Counted from the first letter of the stretch, positions 1 through 13,285 are shown. The stretch is 64,000 nucleotides of DNA from Cephalotus follicularis (GCA_001972305.1 BDDD01001500.1:73553-137552), one strand, 5' to 3'. Numbers and translations are program-made. The notes: generated by a model from the sequence alone, not told the origin.

Positions 1-2200
1 AAGCTGATCAAACAACTCATCAATGTGCGATAGAGGGTACTTATTCTTCACTATAACTTTATTGAGTTGTCGATAGTCAATACACATTCGGAGCGATCCA
101 TCTTTCTTCTTGACAAAGAGAATAGGTGCTCCCCAGGGTGAAGCAGTAGGTCTTATGAAACCTTTGTCCAGAAGATTCTATAACTGTATCTTTAACTCTT
201 TCAATTCTATCGGTGCCATTCGTTACGGTGCTCGAGAAATTGGTAAGTTCCTGGTATCAAGTCAATCACAAATTCAACCTCTTTGTCTGGCGATAATGAA
301 GTCAAATCTCGAGGAAAAACATCTCCGAACTCGCAAACCACTAGAATATCTTCTAGTTTCGGCCACCATCTATCTGTATCGAGCACATGTGCCAGAAATC
401 CTTGGCATCCCTATTGTAACAATATATCCGCATGCAAGGCCGAAATCATCAGAACAAACGATGGCTCTAAGGTGCCAAGAAATCAAAAAGGCGGTCGTCC
501 CGGAGGACTAAAAACCACTACTTTTCGATGACAATCCACCTGAGCAAAGATAGCAGACAACCAATCCATGCCCAGAATCACATCTAGGCCATCCATCGGC
601 AAAACAATAAGATCGGCTAACAAGCAATGATCATAAATCTCTACAATACAATCTCTACACACTCGATCGGTGGACGCTGACTCACCGAGAGGTGTGGATA
701 CCTCCATCAGAAAAGCAAGGTACTCATGCCTCAAAAAGACATGGGAGACAAAATGAAATGCAGTGAATGAATGGGATGAACCTGGATCAATATGAACCCG
801 TGTCAAAAGTTGAAAGAGTCGAATAGTACCTCCAATCACGACATCAGACCCTGTTTCAGCACTCGGTTCCATAGAAAAAACTCTAGCCTGAACTGTCAGA
901 GCGGAACCCATAGGCTGTTTCCATCTGGACTACGAAGTCCCACGGGAAGAAGACGGTACACTGGTAGTCGATCCTCGTGGTGGCGGTGACCGCTGTGTCT
1001 GATCCAATCCTCTAGGATGAGAACTCCGAGGACAGTCTCTAGCAATGTGGTCGAAACCACCAAAAACAAAGCCATGGCCCAGAAACCATCTACAATTCTC
1101 AGAAGTATGGTTGGTCTTCTGATAATGCACACAACAAACTGTAGCACTCTAATTACTACTCCTAGAAAATTTGAAGGGTGTGCCTTGAATAGGTGCTGAA
1201 GATCGATCTCCTCGACCTGTGTTCCTTGATCTACCTCTCCTCCGAGAACGGGATAAGTTCCCGCTACCCTGACTGCTATCATGAGAACCAGGAGAGGGGC
1301 TACTATCGATCTTCTATGATGTAGCACTGCCACTGTCACTACCACTCTGCCAAGAAGTAGGAGTAGGCCTGGTGTGGGCTATATCTCTCATCAATTAAGC
1401 CTCAGCTGCAATATCCTCAAGCTGCATAGCTCAGGAAGAAATATATGATATAAAGGTCAATCCCAAGGGAGTCAAGTGCCTCCTCAAATCCAATATTAGT
1501 TCTCGAAGGAACTTCTTTGCTCTATGCTCTTGGCCTTCTACTAAGTATGGGGCAAATCAGGCTAACTGCATGAATCTAACCTCATACTCAGCAACCATCA
1601 TACTTCCCTGAACCAAGTTAGCAAATTCAATCTCTCTTCTGTCTGTCTATACCTGAGGGTAGTACCTTGCATTGAATTCTCTCTTGAACGCATCCCAAGA
1701 GGGGTTGTACCATTCCTTGTCGAAGCTGTGTTCACCATAGCCCACCAGTGCTCGGCTTCTCCTTACAGCATATACACTACCAATACCAATTTCTGTTCAT
1801 CATCACATCCCATGGCCTCAAACATCTTTTTCAATTGAGCTAGCCAAGAGTCAGAAAGAATAGGATCGGGGAGTCCTACAAATGCTGGAGGCTGCAACTT
1901 TAGGAAACGGCCCAACATGTCTTCCCTCCTTCGTCTATGTTCCACTTGAGCATGTTGGCGTCCCATCAGAGTATGAAACTATGCCATAGTGCCACATAAC
2001 TGTCTTCAAACCTTGGGATCAGCCCCAGCTGGTGGAGCATTAGGATCGTACTCTGGAAAAACATTACCGGGTACCAGTTCGTTAACAACAGGAGCAGGGG
2101 TAGGAGCAGGAGCATTCCATCCACCTCGATGGCCACACCTTCCCCTATTGTTTATCGCTATAGAGGACAACAATGGGATGATCAGATACAATCTCTTTCA
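1..2200 (-). pseudogene. Degenerate gag-protease-RT (start) of element I
   Basis: Minus-strand translation gives a gag N-terminus near 2191..2006, a gag core near 1966..1763 (with SWLAQLKKMFEAMGC and an LVVYML segment typical of Gypsy gag), knuckle remnants near 1130..1020 (DHIARDCP is recognisable, but cysteines of the CCHC pattern are replaced), an aspartic protease at 911..483 with IDPGSSHSF at the catalytic position and VILGMDWL downstream, and the first RT blocks at about 240..1 ([17 protein letters not shown], then [13 protein letters not shown]). Gag lies in one frame and protease in another, and several in-frame stops occur, so this copy cannot make a polyprotein. The first codon of gag is not clear. 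In family terms this encodes capsid/nucleocapsid, the maturation protease and the polymerase of a Gypsy element. Confidence 0.85.
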
Positions 2201-2325
2201 ATTCCAATATCCATCTCTTTTCCAATAATTAATAGCATGAATAAGCAAGAACATACATCATGCAAATCCATTCAGTCAATCTCAATCAACGCATTAATAT
2301 ATTTCACTAGCAGGCCAACCAATGT

Positions 2326-2336
2326 CTCTGATACCA
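2326..2336 (-). other. Primer binding site of element I (tRNA-iMet)
   Basis: The minus strand reads TGGTATCAGAG, three bases downstream of the LTR end. This is the standard complement of initiator-methionine tRNA used to prime minus-strand DNA synthesis. Confidence 0.9.
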
Positions 2337-2339
2337 TTC

Positions 2340-3354
2340 TGTAATACCCCGAGCCCGTAGAATGGACACGTGACATTACTCTCAATCCAATATAAAATAC
2401 AGTGGTCGGGACTAGTAATATAAAAATGCGCAAAAACTTAAAACATTTCAATACATGTCATATGCGGAAGATACAGTACAAATATTCATTCATGCGATAC
2501 AATATGGTACAGTACCAGTCATTATAATACAACACTTATTCAGTTACAATACTATGTCAGTCGTTTCATTCCGATACACTTCCATACAACATTAGTCTTC
2601 AGTCTCATCAGTACAATCTATAAGATGGCTCTGTCACATCCAAAACGATCATGCGGTCGCACTGAAACTTCAATTCTTTTGTCCGCTACTACCTGCTACC
2701 CTACCTATGTCACATATAAAAGTACAACACAACCCAACCCTAAGGGATGGGGTTAGCCACAAGGCTAAGCATAAACCCCATGCAACATGTATGCATGTAC
2801 AATGTGCAATATCGGTGACAGTTTATGCAATATAAATGTGCAGTGTACAATATCAATGTATGATATGGAAAATGCATGAATACAGTTGGCGATATACTAT
2901 TCGTATGTCACTGGCCCATAACAAAGCATACGGATAGGATCTAAAACAATCAATCAATTAATACAAGCTGTAGGTAATTCAAGTAAAAAGTCCTACCTAT
3001 AATAGCAGCTTTAACAATTGAACAACGATCGATCAAAGCCAGGGATTCCCAAGAACCCACTCTCTTTTCTTGTTTAATCCGCAAGGAAGAAACTTGCAAA
3101 CGCTATGTGTCATTGGAGCAACAAATCCGGAGCTGCCAGATGAATGATGGAGGCTACCTAGCTAAAAAGAAAGGAGGAGTAAGGTAGAGAGAGGGAGATG
3201 GTGAGGAAAATGAGAGAGAAGGGTGAGAAAATTGACTTATATAGTTAATTCACTATCTCACTGATACTCAGTCTAAAATCCCAACTATACATGCATACGT
3301 TCCATACTATAACCGATAGGCATATATTTATTTCAAGCCGGTACAATACACTAC
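2340..3354 (-). repeat. 5' LTR of element I, inner part
   Basis: Starts TGTAATACCCC on the plus strand beside the PBS and runs to the insertion point of element A. It is rich in loose ATACAGTACA-like repeats, which continue in the outer part at 38305..38417. It lacks the TCGA palindrome arrays seen in the other elements. No gene is visible here. Confidence 0.85.
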
Positions 3355-5995
3355 TGTAACGGCCCGCATTAATTTTGGATAAATTGATGTTTGGGCTTGG
3401 GGGGAATTTTTTTTTCTCCTTGGTGTTGGTTTGAGCTTCTCCTTCTTGGTTAAGTGTTTGTTGGTTTGGGCTTGGTGAAGGCCCAATGGTTGCCTATGGT
3501 TTGTGTATGTGGTTAAGTTATAAGAGAGGTTTAGTTGGTGTTGGGAGATCTACAAGGCTTGTTTAATAAGTTTGGCTGTTGGTTTCGGCAGACATCTTAT
3601 CACACCTGAAGAAGTGTTTTGGGAGAGTGAGCTTTCATCTTTCATCTTTCCTCCTTGTCTTTCTTCTGAAGCTTTGAGCACAGTTTGAGGTTGGAACTTT
3701 CTTTCACATGTCTACGCGTTTAGCAGGTGAGGGTCCTCCTCAATACGTTTGGGTGCGTCTCATGGTTGGTACATGCACAACCTTTGAGGCCAAGGAAGAG
3801 CTTCGCCTTGGATTCCATGGTTGTATGTGGTTCTTGCATAGCTTCAGAGATGTTGTTCTTGGTAGCTAAGCGTTGTTGTGTGTTGGTCTTGCAGAGGAAG
3901 ATCTAGGCACGGAGTCTGGACAACAAGGAAGCTAGCTGAGAAAGCTGTTGATACTAGTGAGTGTGATGTTCTTCTTTCTATCAATTGATAACTGAGAGTT
4001 ATTGTTTATATACCCTTCCATAATATTATCTTTGACTAGGATTTCTTCTCCTGTCATCTTGTTGATATTGCATGTGAATACTGTTGTTTTTGAGCCGATG
4101 GCTCAATGCCTGGGTTGAACTTGTTGTCTTCCCTTTCTGTTTAAGTACTCATGATTTATTTGATATCATGTATTGTTGTCCTTGGATACTGGTTACTGGG
4201 TGCTGGTTCCTTGGTTATGTATGAGATTGTCGGCACGAGATGGTCTAAGTGGTGATACACTTACCCCTGAGCCGAGGTTCTCCTCTATTATCTCGTCAAG
4301 GGTGGAGCTGAACGGTAATTCGCGGGCCCCTTGGACGAGATCAACACTATGTGATTGCCGACGAGGTAGCTTCTCGATCGAGGTTCACCTAGTGTAGTGC
4401 TGAGCTCGTGATTGCCCGCATGGGTGGGCTTGCGTAGCCCCTCAGTCGAGGTTCATGTGGTAAGGCGCGCCAACGTATGAATTGTCGGGGAAGGAGTGCT
4501 TGGGTAGCCCTTATACCGACGTTCATGCGGTGCTCTGGAAGTGGGTATCTATATTGAGTATATGAGGGATGTGTTCAATCCTGTAGCCCATGACCCCGTT
4601 GATAGAACGTCAACGAAGATGTTATTTATGCTGCCGAGGTGGTTCCGGCTATGGAAGTGTGTGAGTCGATTGTGCATGTGCGTGTGTGGAATGTGCTTGT
4701 GATTGATACAGTACCAGTAGTCCCCTTGAGAATTGTTGATCCTTAGAGTTGATCTGTTGTTGATCCTTGGATCCTTGACATGTTCTGACATATAAACTGT
4801 TGTTTATCTTCTTTCCTTGAGGTTAGTCATTGAGTTGGTAGCTCTGAAGTCTCCTCATTCTTTTCTTTGTTATTGATATCCTTGTATATTTTTCACCCAT
4901 GCCTTGTTTTGTTGAGCAATGGTTATGGGTTGTCCTCGGCCCAGTTGGGGCAGGGCACATTCACCTTGACTCTTGGCACCCCGGTGGAAGTGGGTCGCCC
5001 AGGATGTTCTTTGATCTTACTCACTAGTCAGTTGGACTAATCCCATCTCAATTTTATGTGCAGAGTGAGCGGGGCAACAGTGTTCTTGAGATCCACTAAG
5101 GACATCTTACAGAGAGAGGTAGACGCCGGACGCAGCACCTTAGGATGGTTCCTAGGCCAAGGACACCTTCATGCATTTGGGGACATTCATGGGGTTTGGT
5201 TATATCTATGCCTTGTAGAACCTTCTTTGTAAATAGGTGCATAACTCTTGGATGTTGGGCGTCCTCGGCAGTTTGCCCGGGACCGTGTATATAATTCTTT
5301 TCTTCAGTTTTATATACTTTGCTGTTTGTGCTGTTTCCCAGCCCTGGCGCTGTTTTTGCTTAGTGTTTTGGTGTGCAGGGATGACGTGTGAGTTGGGGGG
5401 TTATGGGATCCTGGGTAAGGGAGCCGGTCTTGCCAGCCCTGGTCTTGGTGAAACTGCAGTGTTTCTACCCGGGCCCTTTTGTGCGTGGCAAATCTGCTGA
5501 GATACCGGGGGAGGGTGGCTATGTTGTTGTTTGGTCAAACCCTAGGTTGACTTCACAGCTCGGGTTGGTTAACCCTAAGCTAGAGTCTGGTGGAATCCCC
5601 GGGTGTTGTCCCCGGGCATGCTGTAGGCGTTAAGTGGAGGTAAGCAGTTTTCCTTAGTTTTGCCCGATCTCCCGACCTCGGACCAGCTCGGTCCCTGGAG
5701 ATGTTTTGGTGGGTGAGCCCTGGTGGATTCCTTGGGTACCTGACCGGGGTGAGATTCTATCTCCTTAGTGTAGTTTGAGTGTTGGTGGGACCTCAGGTAG
5801 TTGTTCCATGCGCTTGGCGTTTGTCCCCGGACACTTGTGTTGATCCCAGGCTTAGCCTTTGTTAAGTGTTGTCGTCCAATGAGGACATGCCCGAGGATGG
5901 TTCATCCTGGGAAGGCATGTATTAGGATGAGGCACAGGCCCAGTTGCGGTACATCATGTTGTGTTGGCATCCCTTGCTCGGGACCCCAGGAAAGG
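3355..5995 (+). repeat. 5' LTR of element A, first part
   Basis: Matches the 3' LTR at 35243 onward with a few percent difference by eye. It starts TGTAACGGCC and breaks at AAAGG, the left target duplication of element B. It is less AT-rich than neighbouring elements and contains degenerate tandem repeats near 4310..4530. Short ORFs here are not conserved in frame with the partner LTR and are not genes. Confidence 0.9.
4310..4530 (+). repeat. Degenerate ~70-bp tandem repeats in the LTR of A
   Basis: The word CGAGGTTC (or CGACGTTC) recurs at about 4379, 4447 and 4517, each preceded by a GATTGCC-like word and GTAGC. The spacing is 68-70 bp. The partner LTR has the same arrangement near 36225..36420. 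Confidence 0.7.
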
Positions 5996-6822
5996 TGTAA
6001 CACCCCCAATCCGGAATCGGAAATGTCACACCCCCGATTCGGGATCGGTATGTCACACAAAACTGAACTAATTGAAACATATCAAAACATCTTAGTCTTA
6101 TCTTTACCTATGTCATCAAAACCATAATTAAGTCTCCAATTTCATCTGATAAAAGAAAAATCTCATGTTTAAAATCTAGTTTTGTTTATAATCAATTAAA
6201 TCTCCAAGTTAAAACGTGATGGTCTAAACATATTCATAACATAGTCTGAAAATCATTATCCGATAAACATAACATTACTAAAAGAATTGAACTCTATGAA
6301 TCCTCAAGCCATAGGTGTTCCTCTCATCCCACAATTTCCCCAAAGCTCCAGATAACCTGCCGCATGGAAACAAAAACGAGGCTGAGCAAACCTCAATACG
6401 GATATAGAATCATAAAACAGTTTACGAATGAAACAGTTTACAAATACGAAACAAAACTGTTACGAAACAAAACGGAATAGTATACGAATCAAAACAGTGT
6501 ACAAACCAAAACAGAAAATTTTGCAAAACAATACTGATAAGTCTACGAAAACATGATCACCGATAAAAGCGAAGGTAGTAACTTTTAAACAATTCTTTTC
6601 AACAGCAAACATAAAACATTTTACGAAACAAAGCGAAACGAAACAATTTACGAAAGCAATACAAATCTTTCACAAAAATAGAACAATTTATGAATAATCC
6701 AAACCATGCAATTAAAACGGTATCCATATACATATATAGATTCACAATCAGTATCAAATCATATCAGTTTTCAAACTTTATAAAATCCATGTTTATACTG
6801 AGAGATGCAATATATGTTTTAA

Positions 6823-6842
6823 ATATATATATATATATATAT
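6823..6842. repeat. (AT)n microsatellite in the 3' LTR of B
   Basis: About ten AT units; the partner tract at 11280..11303 is two units longer, so it has changed since insertion. Confidence 0.9.
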
Positions 6843-7902
6843 GCAAGGGGTTTGGAAAGCCCACATGCTCTGACGGAAAGACGTGTACGACACTACACAA
6901 TCAATCCCAAAATCTGTATCTGACAAAAACTAGAATCGATCCATACGCCTCTGTTGGCCATATCCTATCACAAGATATTAAGAGACGCCGTAGACTAATC
7001 ACACTGCTACGGAAGTGTCATATCCCCGTGCCAGGCCTACGACATGCCTATGGTACCTCCATAGGTAGGAAACAAAAGTATTCTCAGTATTTCGAAAATA
7101 ATGATTTCACTGTTTGTTCTAAAACAATTTATAAACATATTTTCTAAACAATTTTTGAAACATTTCTAGAATCAAAATCTTATCTGTATCTGAAAATAAC
7201 ATACTTTCAAGAGTGGAAGCCTTGTCAAACAACATATTCTCGATAGTGAGAACCATGATCGTTTACATATTTTCGATTGTGAAAATCATGTTCAGTTCGT
7301 AAAATCAGTAAGAAAAAATCAACATCCGATAACAAATAAAATCCGTACGTGTAACAAAGCAGAATTTATTTCATAAAATCACCTCAAAACAAATCTCGGT
7401 ACATTATTCACAAGAATGTTTTACTCCAATAAAACCAAGAAGAGTATCAAAGAAAGAGTTATCCGTATTTAAAAATATAATCAGATTCAAATTAAAATCG
7501 AAGGAATAAACCAAGAAAGGAATATCCCTACAGAACATCAAACAAAAAATCATCTCAATTAAAATCAGGAAGATATCCAAGAAAGAAGAATATCCGTCCG
7601 TAATCATTAAACAGTAAAATTAACTTTATTCAAATAAAATGGAATGGAGTATCCAAGAACGAAAGTATCCGTACATTAATCATAAAAGTGAAACCGGGTT
7701 GTTTCAATAAAATCAGATAGCCAAAGAATGATAGAATTCGTACCTTAGCCGCTCAAATCTAAACAATCTCCAAACGAATGAAAATTACACTACTGAATCA
7801 CCTTAACCTCCAACTCAGGAATTATCCAAAACCTAGACAGATCATCCAAACCAAATACACAAATAAACACAAGCTGCCAAAACAAAAATGCCAACACATA
7901 CG

Positions 7903-8265
7903 TCCAAAAGCGTCAACGTTCAAACTATAGCATCGACGTTTAAGACCTTAAGCGTCGCTATGAACAACAAAACACTCGATGCTTAGAACCAATGTAAAAG
8001 TAAGACAGTTATACATGTATGCCAAAGAGTCGACGGTTAAATCAAAAGAGTCGACAGTTAACGTTAAAACATGAAGAAGTGTTTAAGAAAAAGTGTCATT
8101 TTACAAAGGAAAGCGTCGGCGCTTTAAACAAAGCGTTGGCGGTTTTGGCTAAAGTGTCGACAAAAATTTAGAAATACACGACGATTAAACACTTGCAAAG
8201 CGTAAACAAAACAAATTTTCTACACATAAACGTCGACAGTTAAAAAGAAAGAGTCAGCGCTTATA
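7903..8265 (-). repeat. Phased TCGA near-palindrome array 1 in LTR of B
   Basis: Motifs of the type AAGCGTCGGCGCTT, AGAGTCGACAGTT and AGCATCGACGTT recur. Their central four bases begin at 7913, 7933, 7955, 7975, 8002, 8030, 8051, 8095, 8116, 8136, 8157, 8178, 8203, 8233 and 8254. Most steps are 20-22 bp; others are 25-30 or about 44. The array is present again in the other LTR at about 12364..12726. Confidence 0.85.
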
Positions 8266-8824
8266 GGAGAAAACAAGAAAACAGTTGAAGAAAACCCAGT
8301 TGAAAATCACGAACCAATTTAATATTGCTTATCATAATACATCAAAATAGTAGCAGATATATCATAAAACATGATTTCTTTGTTTAAAACTATACAATAA
8401 CATTATTAATGCATAAACATATAAGTTTTCAGATTATTCATGGTAGAAAAATATTTTCAAAACAGGCTACAATATTCATGATCAAAAGCAAGTTACAACA
8501 TGTTTTAATACAATCTAATGATCAAAAACAGTAATATATATTGAAAACTAAAGTTTATGTTCCGAAATTACCTTCAGTTGATGCCAAAACAATGAAGAAC
8601 AAAAGAGAGAAAGTGGCTGTGTTGTTTGAAGAACAATGCAGATGATGGCTTTTAAAACAATGAGAAAACGTGTTGTTTTAATTTATGGAATCATGCAAGA
8701 TTAATGCTTTCCAAATATGCAGAACGCGCACAAACGTAGATGGAAAAACCGGATAAGCAAAAATGGCAAGAATCCTCTTTTCCAAAAACAAACCACCGTC
8801 CAATACAAAAATGGAAAAGATGAC

Positions 8825-8965
8825 TGAAGCGTCGACAGTTAACTCCAAAGCGTCAGCGCTTAAGCCCTTTTTCCTCACATAAAAGTGTCGATGTCTTATA
8901 CTTCAAAAACAAGGAAATTACACACGAAAGCGTCAGCGGTTTGACAAAAGCGTCGGCGCTTTACT
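8825..8965 (-). repeat. Phased TCGA near-palindrome array 2 in LTR of B
   Basis: Centres at 8832, 8853, 8888, 8933 and 8953 with words such as AAGCGTCGACAGTT and AAGCGTCAGCGCTT. The array lies about 170-300 bp from the LTR 5' end in the element's own orientation, probably in U3. Confidence 0.75.
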
Positions 8966-9121
8966 ATAGAAAACATGACAACGTTTAAGGCTCAAGACAT
9001 AAAGACAAAGGATTTATTAGAAGAGTTTTTCATAAAAAAGGTCCAAGGAACATAACGTAAAACATATGAAAAAACATAACATACGACGATTAACATACAG
9101 GCAACGAACCGGGTTATTACA

Positions 9122-9137
9122 TTCTCACCCCCTTAAA
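9122..9137 (-). other. Polypurine tract of element B
   Basis: The minus strand reads AAGGGGGTGAGAA directly before the LTR, the usual primer for plus-strand DNA synthesis. A remnant of the usual pol tail (TTTCGGGACGAAATC) lies just upstream, showing that the internal deletion removed what lay between gag and this tail. Confidence 0.85.
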
Positions 9138-9198
9138 AAGATTTCGTCCCGAAATCTAAACAACCACTAACCCCTAGCATATGGAGTCTGATGATCCT

Positions 9199-10302
9199 CT
9201 ATATAATTACCTTGCCTACTTCACTACACTGCTTAGCATCTCTTCCTCTTCCTTTACGAGGGTCAGTACATTCCTTAACAAAATGACCCAATTGACCACA
9301 CACAAAACAGGGCCAAAAAGTCCTAAAACACAATTGACCCAGATGTTGCTTTGCACAAAACTCACAACTGGCCACAGGAATAAAATTGGAATTACCCCTG
9401 TCTGCCTGTTTGCCACCACGATCCCTATCTTGCTGTCCCAAATTCTGGTCCTGATGATTATTCCTAGTCCGCTTCCTTCCTCTTTTATGTCTTGCCTGCT
9501 GAAGAACCAGCATTTCCATCTCAATATTTTTGGCCGCATTGGCCGCATCTGACACATTTGTAAAACTTTCATTAACCAACTTCCTCCTAAGTCGATCATG
9601 AAGTTTTAGCTTAAACTTCTCCACTTGCTCCGCTACTGTCCCCGCTGCATATCCAGCAAAACCTGCCAATCTAGTAAACCGGTTATAGAACTCCGTAACT
9701 GTCTCTTCATCTCCTTGTCGGGTAGTCACAAACTCCTGGGCATACTCCTCTTTATCAGCAGTTGGGAAGTATTGTCCATAAAAGATTCCACAAAAACTAG
9801 TCCACGATAGACAACTAATGAACTCTCCACTTTGTGTTATCCTCAGAGCCTTCCACCAACGTTTTGCGTCCCCTTCCAACTTGTAAGCAGCCAACCTCAC
9901 CTTTACCATATCGCTACACCTTAGCACCTAAAAAATCTTCTCCATATGAGCTATCCAAATTTCAGCATCTCTAGGGGTCGATGCTGAACTGAAAGCCTAA
10001 GGTTTTTGTTTCTGGAACCTCTCTAACCAGATGTGTACAAAAAGATCAGGCTGATCCTCCACTATATCATCCACACGTTCATTTACCCGTACTACTTCTT
10101 CAGCCACAATCCGTTGTTGCTCCCGATCCGAATTTTGTTGTTGCATTGCTTGAACCACTTGAGTTACCACTTGAGGAACAACTTGTGCGACCACTTGCCT
10201 TACCAACTCCTCCAAGGTCGGCCCATTCCGTGTGCCTTCTTGCGCAGCAACTGACTCAGCGTCCTGATTAACGTTCCTTGATTGCTCACCACTACGCGCC
10301 AT
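9199..10302 (-). pseudogene. Gag of element B with zinc knuckle; two in-frame stops
   Basis: One reading frame starts at ATG 10302 (MARSGEQSRN) and ends at 9199, about 367 codons. It contains a coiled-coil-like VVAQVVPQVVTQVV region, the WLERFQKQ block, the retrotransposon gag core (YKLEGDAKRWWKA, then FYGQYFPTADKEEYAQEF, then FYNRFTRLAGFAGYAAG), and a CCHC knuckle CFVCGQLGHFVKEC near the end, preceded by CEFCAKQHLGQLC. It would build the particle and bind RNA. Two TAG codons, at 9997..9999 and 9928..9930, interrupt the frame; otherwise it is open throughout. The protein stops soon after the knuckle, and no pol sequence follows. Either this copy is dead or the stops are recent. Confidence 0.9.
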
Positions 10303-10448
10303 CTACGAACGAGAACCGGAAAGTGACAAAACAAACAGCAAACGTGTCAAGGATCAACCAAAATGACAACTAAGGAATAACCCTAACCCAATGTCTACCC
10401 ATCTCACAGGTCAAACCTAGGTAGGCTTTCTAAGAAACGAAACCTATT

Positions 10449-10459
10449 CTCTGATACCA
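10449..10459 (-). other. Primer binding site of element B (tRNA-iMet)
   Basis: The minus strand reads TGGTATCAGAG, four bases from the 5' LTR boundary at 10464. Confidence 0.9.
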
Positions 10460-12363
10460 TAACTGTAACACCCCCAATCCGGAATCGGAAATGTCACACC
10501 CCCGATTCGGGATCGGTATGTCACACAAAACCGAACTAATTGAAACATATCAAAACATCTTAGTCTTATCTTTATCTATGTCATCAAAACCATAATTAAG
10601 TCTCCAATTTCATCTGATAAAAGAAAAATCTCATGTTCAAAATCAAGTTTTGTTTATAATCAATTAAATCTCCAAGTTAAAACGTGATGGTCTAAACATA
10701 TTCATAACATAGTCTGAAAATCATTATCCGATAAGCATAACATTACTAAAAGAATTGAACTCTATGAAATCCTCAAGCCATAGGTGTTCCTCTCATCCCA
10801 GAATTTACCCAAAGCTCCAGATAACCTGCCGCATGGAAACAAAAACGTGGCTGATTAAACCTCAGTACGGATATAGAATCATAAAACAGTTTACGAATGA
10901 AACAGTTTACAAATACGAGACAAAACTGTTACGAAACAAAACGGAATAGTATACGAATCAAAATAGTGTACAAACCAAAATAGAACATTTTGCAAAACAA
11001 TACTGATAAGCCTACGAAAACATGATAACCGATAAAAGCGAAGGTAGTAACTTTTAAACAATTCTTTTCAACAGCAAACATAAAACATTTTACGAAACAA
11101 AGCGAAACGAAACAATACAAATCTTTCACAAAAAATAGAACAATTCATGAATAATCCAAACCATGCAATTAAAACGGTATGCATATACATATATAGATTC
11201 ACAATAAGTATCAAATCATATCAGTTTTCAAACTTTCCCAAATCCATGTTTATACTGAGAGATGCAATATATGTTTTAAATATATATATATATATATATA
11301 TATGCAAGGGGTTTGCAAAGCCCACATGCTCTGACGGAAAGACGTGTACGGCACTACACAATCAATCCCAAAATCTGTATCTGACAAAAACTAAAATCGA
11401 TCCATACGCCTCAGTTGGCCATATCCTATCACAAGATATTAAGAGACGCCGTAGACTAATCACACTGCTACGGAAGTGTCATGTCCCCGTGCCAGGCCTA
11501 CGACATGCCTATGGTACCTCCATAGGTAGGAAACAAAAGTATTCTCAGTATTTCAAAAATAATGATTTCACTATTTGTTCTAAAATGATTTATAAACATA
11601 TTTTCTAAACAATTTCTGAAATATTTGTGAAATCCAAATCTTATCTGTATATGAAAATAACATATTTTCAAGAGTGGAAGCCTTGTCAAACAACATATTC
11701 TCGATAGTGAGAACCATGCTCGTTTACATATTTTCGATTGTGAAAATCATGTTCAGTTCGTAAAATCAGTAAGCAAAAATCAACATCCGATAACAAATAA
11801 AATCCGTACGTGGAACAAAGCAGAATTTATTTCATAAAATCACCTCAAAACAAATCTCGGTACATTATTCACAATAATGTTTTACTCCAATAAAACCAAG
11901 AAGAGTATCAAAGAAAGAGTTATCCGTAATTAAAAATATAATCAGATTCAAATTAAAATCGAAGGAATAAACCAAGAAAGGAATATCCCTACAGAACATC
12001 AAACAAAAAATCTTCTCAATTAAAATCAGGAAGATATCCAAGAAAGAAGAATATCCGTACGTAATCATTAAACAGTAAAATTAACTTTATTCAAATAAAA
12101 TCGAATGGAGTATCCAAGAACGAAAGTATCCGTACATTAATCATAAAAGTGAAACCGGGTTGTTTCAATAAAATTAGATAGCCAAAGAATGATAGAATCC
12201 GTACCTTAGCCGCTCAAATCTAAACAATCTCCAAACGAATGAAAATCACACTACTGAATCACCTTAACCTCCAACACAGGAATTATCCAAAACCTTGACA
12301 GATCATCCAAACCAAATACACAAATAAACACAAGATGCCAAAACAAAAATGCCAACACATACG

Positions 12364-12726
12364 TCCAAAAGCGTCAACGTTCAAACTATAGCATCGACGT
12401 TTAAGACCTTAAGCGTTGCTATGAACAACAAAACACTCGATGCTTAGAACCAATGTAAAAGTAAGACAGTTATACATGTATGCCAAAGAGTCGACGGTTA
12501 AATCAAAAGAGTCGACAGTTAACGTTAAAACATGAAGAAGTGTTTAAGAAAACGTGTCATTTTACAAAGGAAAGCGTCGGCGCTTTAAACAAAGCGTTGG
12601 CGGTTTTGGCTAAAGTGTCGACAAGAATTTAGAAATACACGACGCTTAAACACTTGCAAAGCGTAAACAAAACAAATTTTCTACACATAAGCGTCGACAG
12701 TTAAAAAGAAAGTGTCAGCGCTTATA
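12364..12726 (-). repeat. Phased TCGA near-palindrome array 1, second LTR of B
   Basis: Same motifs and spacing as 7903..8265, with point differences but no change in unit number that I can see. Confidence 0.82.
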
Positions 12727-13285
12727 GGCGAAAACACGAAAACAGTTGCAGAAAACCCAGTTGAAAATCACGAACCAATTTAATATTGCTTATCATAATA
12801 CATCAAAATAGTAGCAGATATATCATAAAACATGATTTCTTTGTTTAAAACTATACAATAACATTATTAATGCATAAACATATAAGTTTTCAAATTATTC
12901 ATGGTAGACAAATATTTTCAAAACAGGCTACAATATTCATGATCAAAAGCAAGTTACAACATGTTTTAATACAACCTAATGATCAAAAACAATAATATAT
13001 ATTGAAAACTAAAGTTTATGTTCAGAAATTACCTTCAGTTGATGCCAAAACAATGAAGAACAAAAGAGAGAAAGTGGCTGTGTTGTTTGAAGAACAATGC
13101 AGATGATGGCTTTTAAAATAATGAGAAAACGTGTTGTTTTAATTGATGAAATCATGCAAGATTAATGCTTTCCAAATATGCAGAACGCGCACAAACGTAG
13201 ATGGAAAAACTGGATAAGCAAAAATGGCAAGAATCCTCTTTTCCAAAAACAAACCACCGCCCAATACAAAAATGGAAAAGATGAC

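Larger units (their letters stand above)
1..3354 (-). mobile_element. Element I: Ty3/Gypsy retrotransposon, 5' part, cut by the window edge
   Basis: Reading on the minus strand, an LTR (2340..3354), a tRNA-iMet primer binding site, a gag region, zinc-knuckle remnants, a protease and the start of reverse transcriptase occur in Gypsy order. The 3' half of pol and the 3' LTR lie beyond position 1. The LTR is split by element A; its outer end is at 38305..38417 and finishes with TTACA. I is therefore the oldest element of the left block. All domains are eroded by stops and frame changes. Confidence 0.9.
5996..9121 (-). repeat. 3' LTR of element B
   Basis: It starts TGTAACACCCCC and ends GGTTATTACA on the plus strand and pairs with 10464..13582. 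It contains an AT microsatellite (6823..6842), two arrays of TCGA-centred near-palindromes (7903..8265 and 8825..8965) and no gene. One 18-bp stretch near 6645 is absent from the partner LTR. Confidence 0.93.

Noticed and set aside
5237..6127. Overlapping plus-strand ORFs in the 5' LTR of A
   Set aside because: Not conserved in frame in the 3' LTR and without similarity to retroelement proteins; chance ORFs in a less AT-rich LTR.
11147..11608. 153-codon ORF in the LTR of B
   Set aside because: It crosses an AT microsatellite; its counterpart in the other LTR is shorter and shifted, so it is not a gene.
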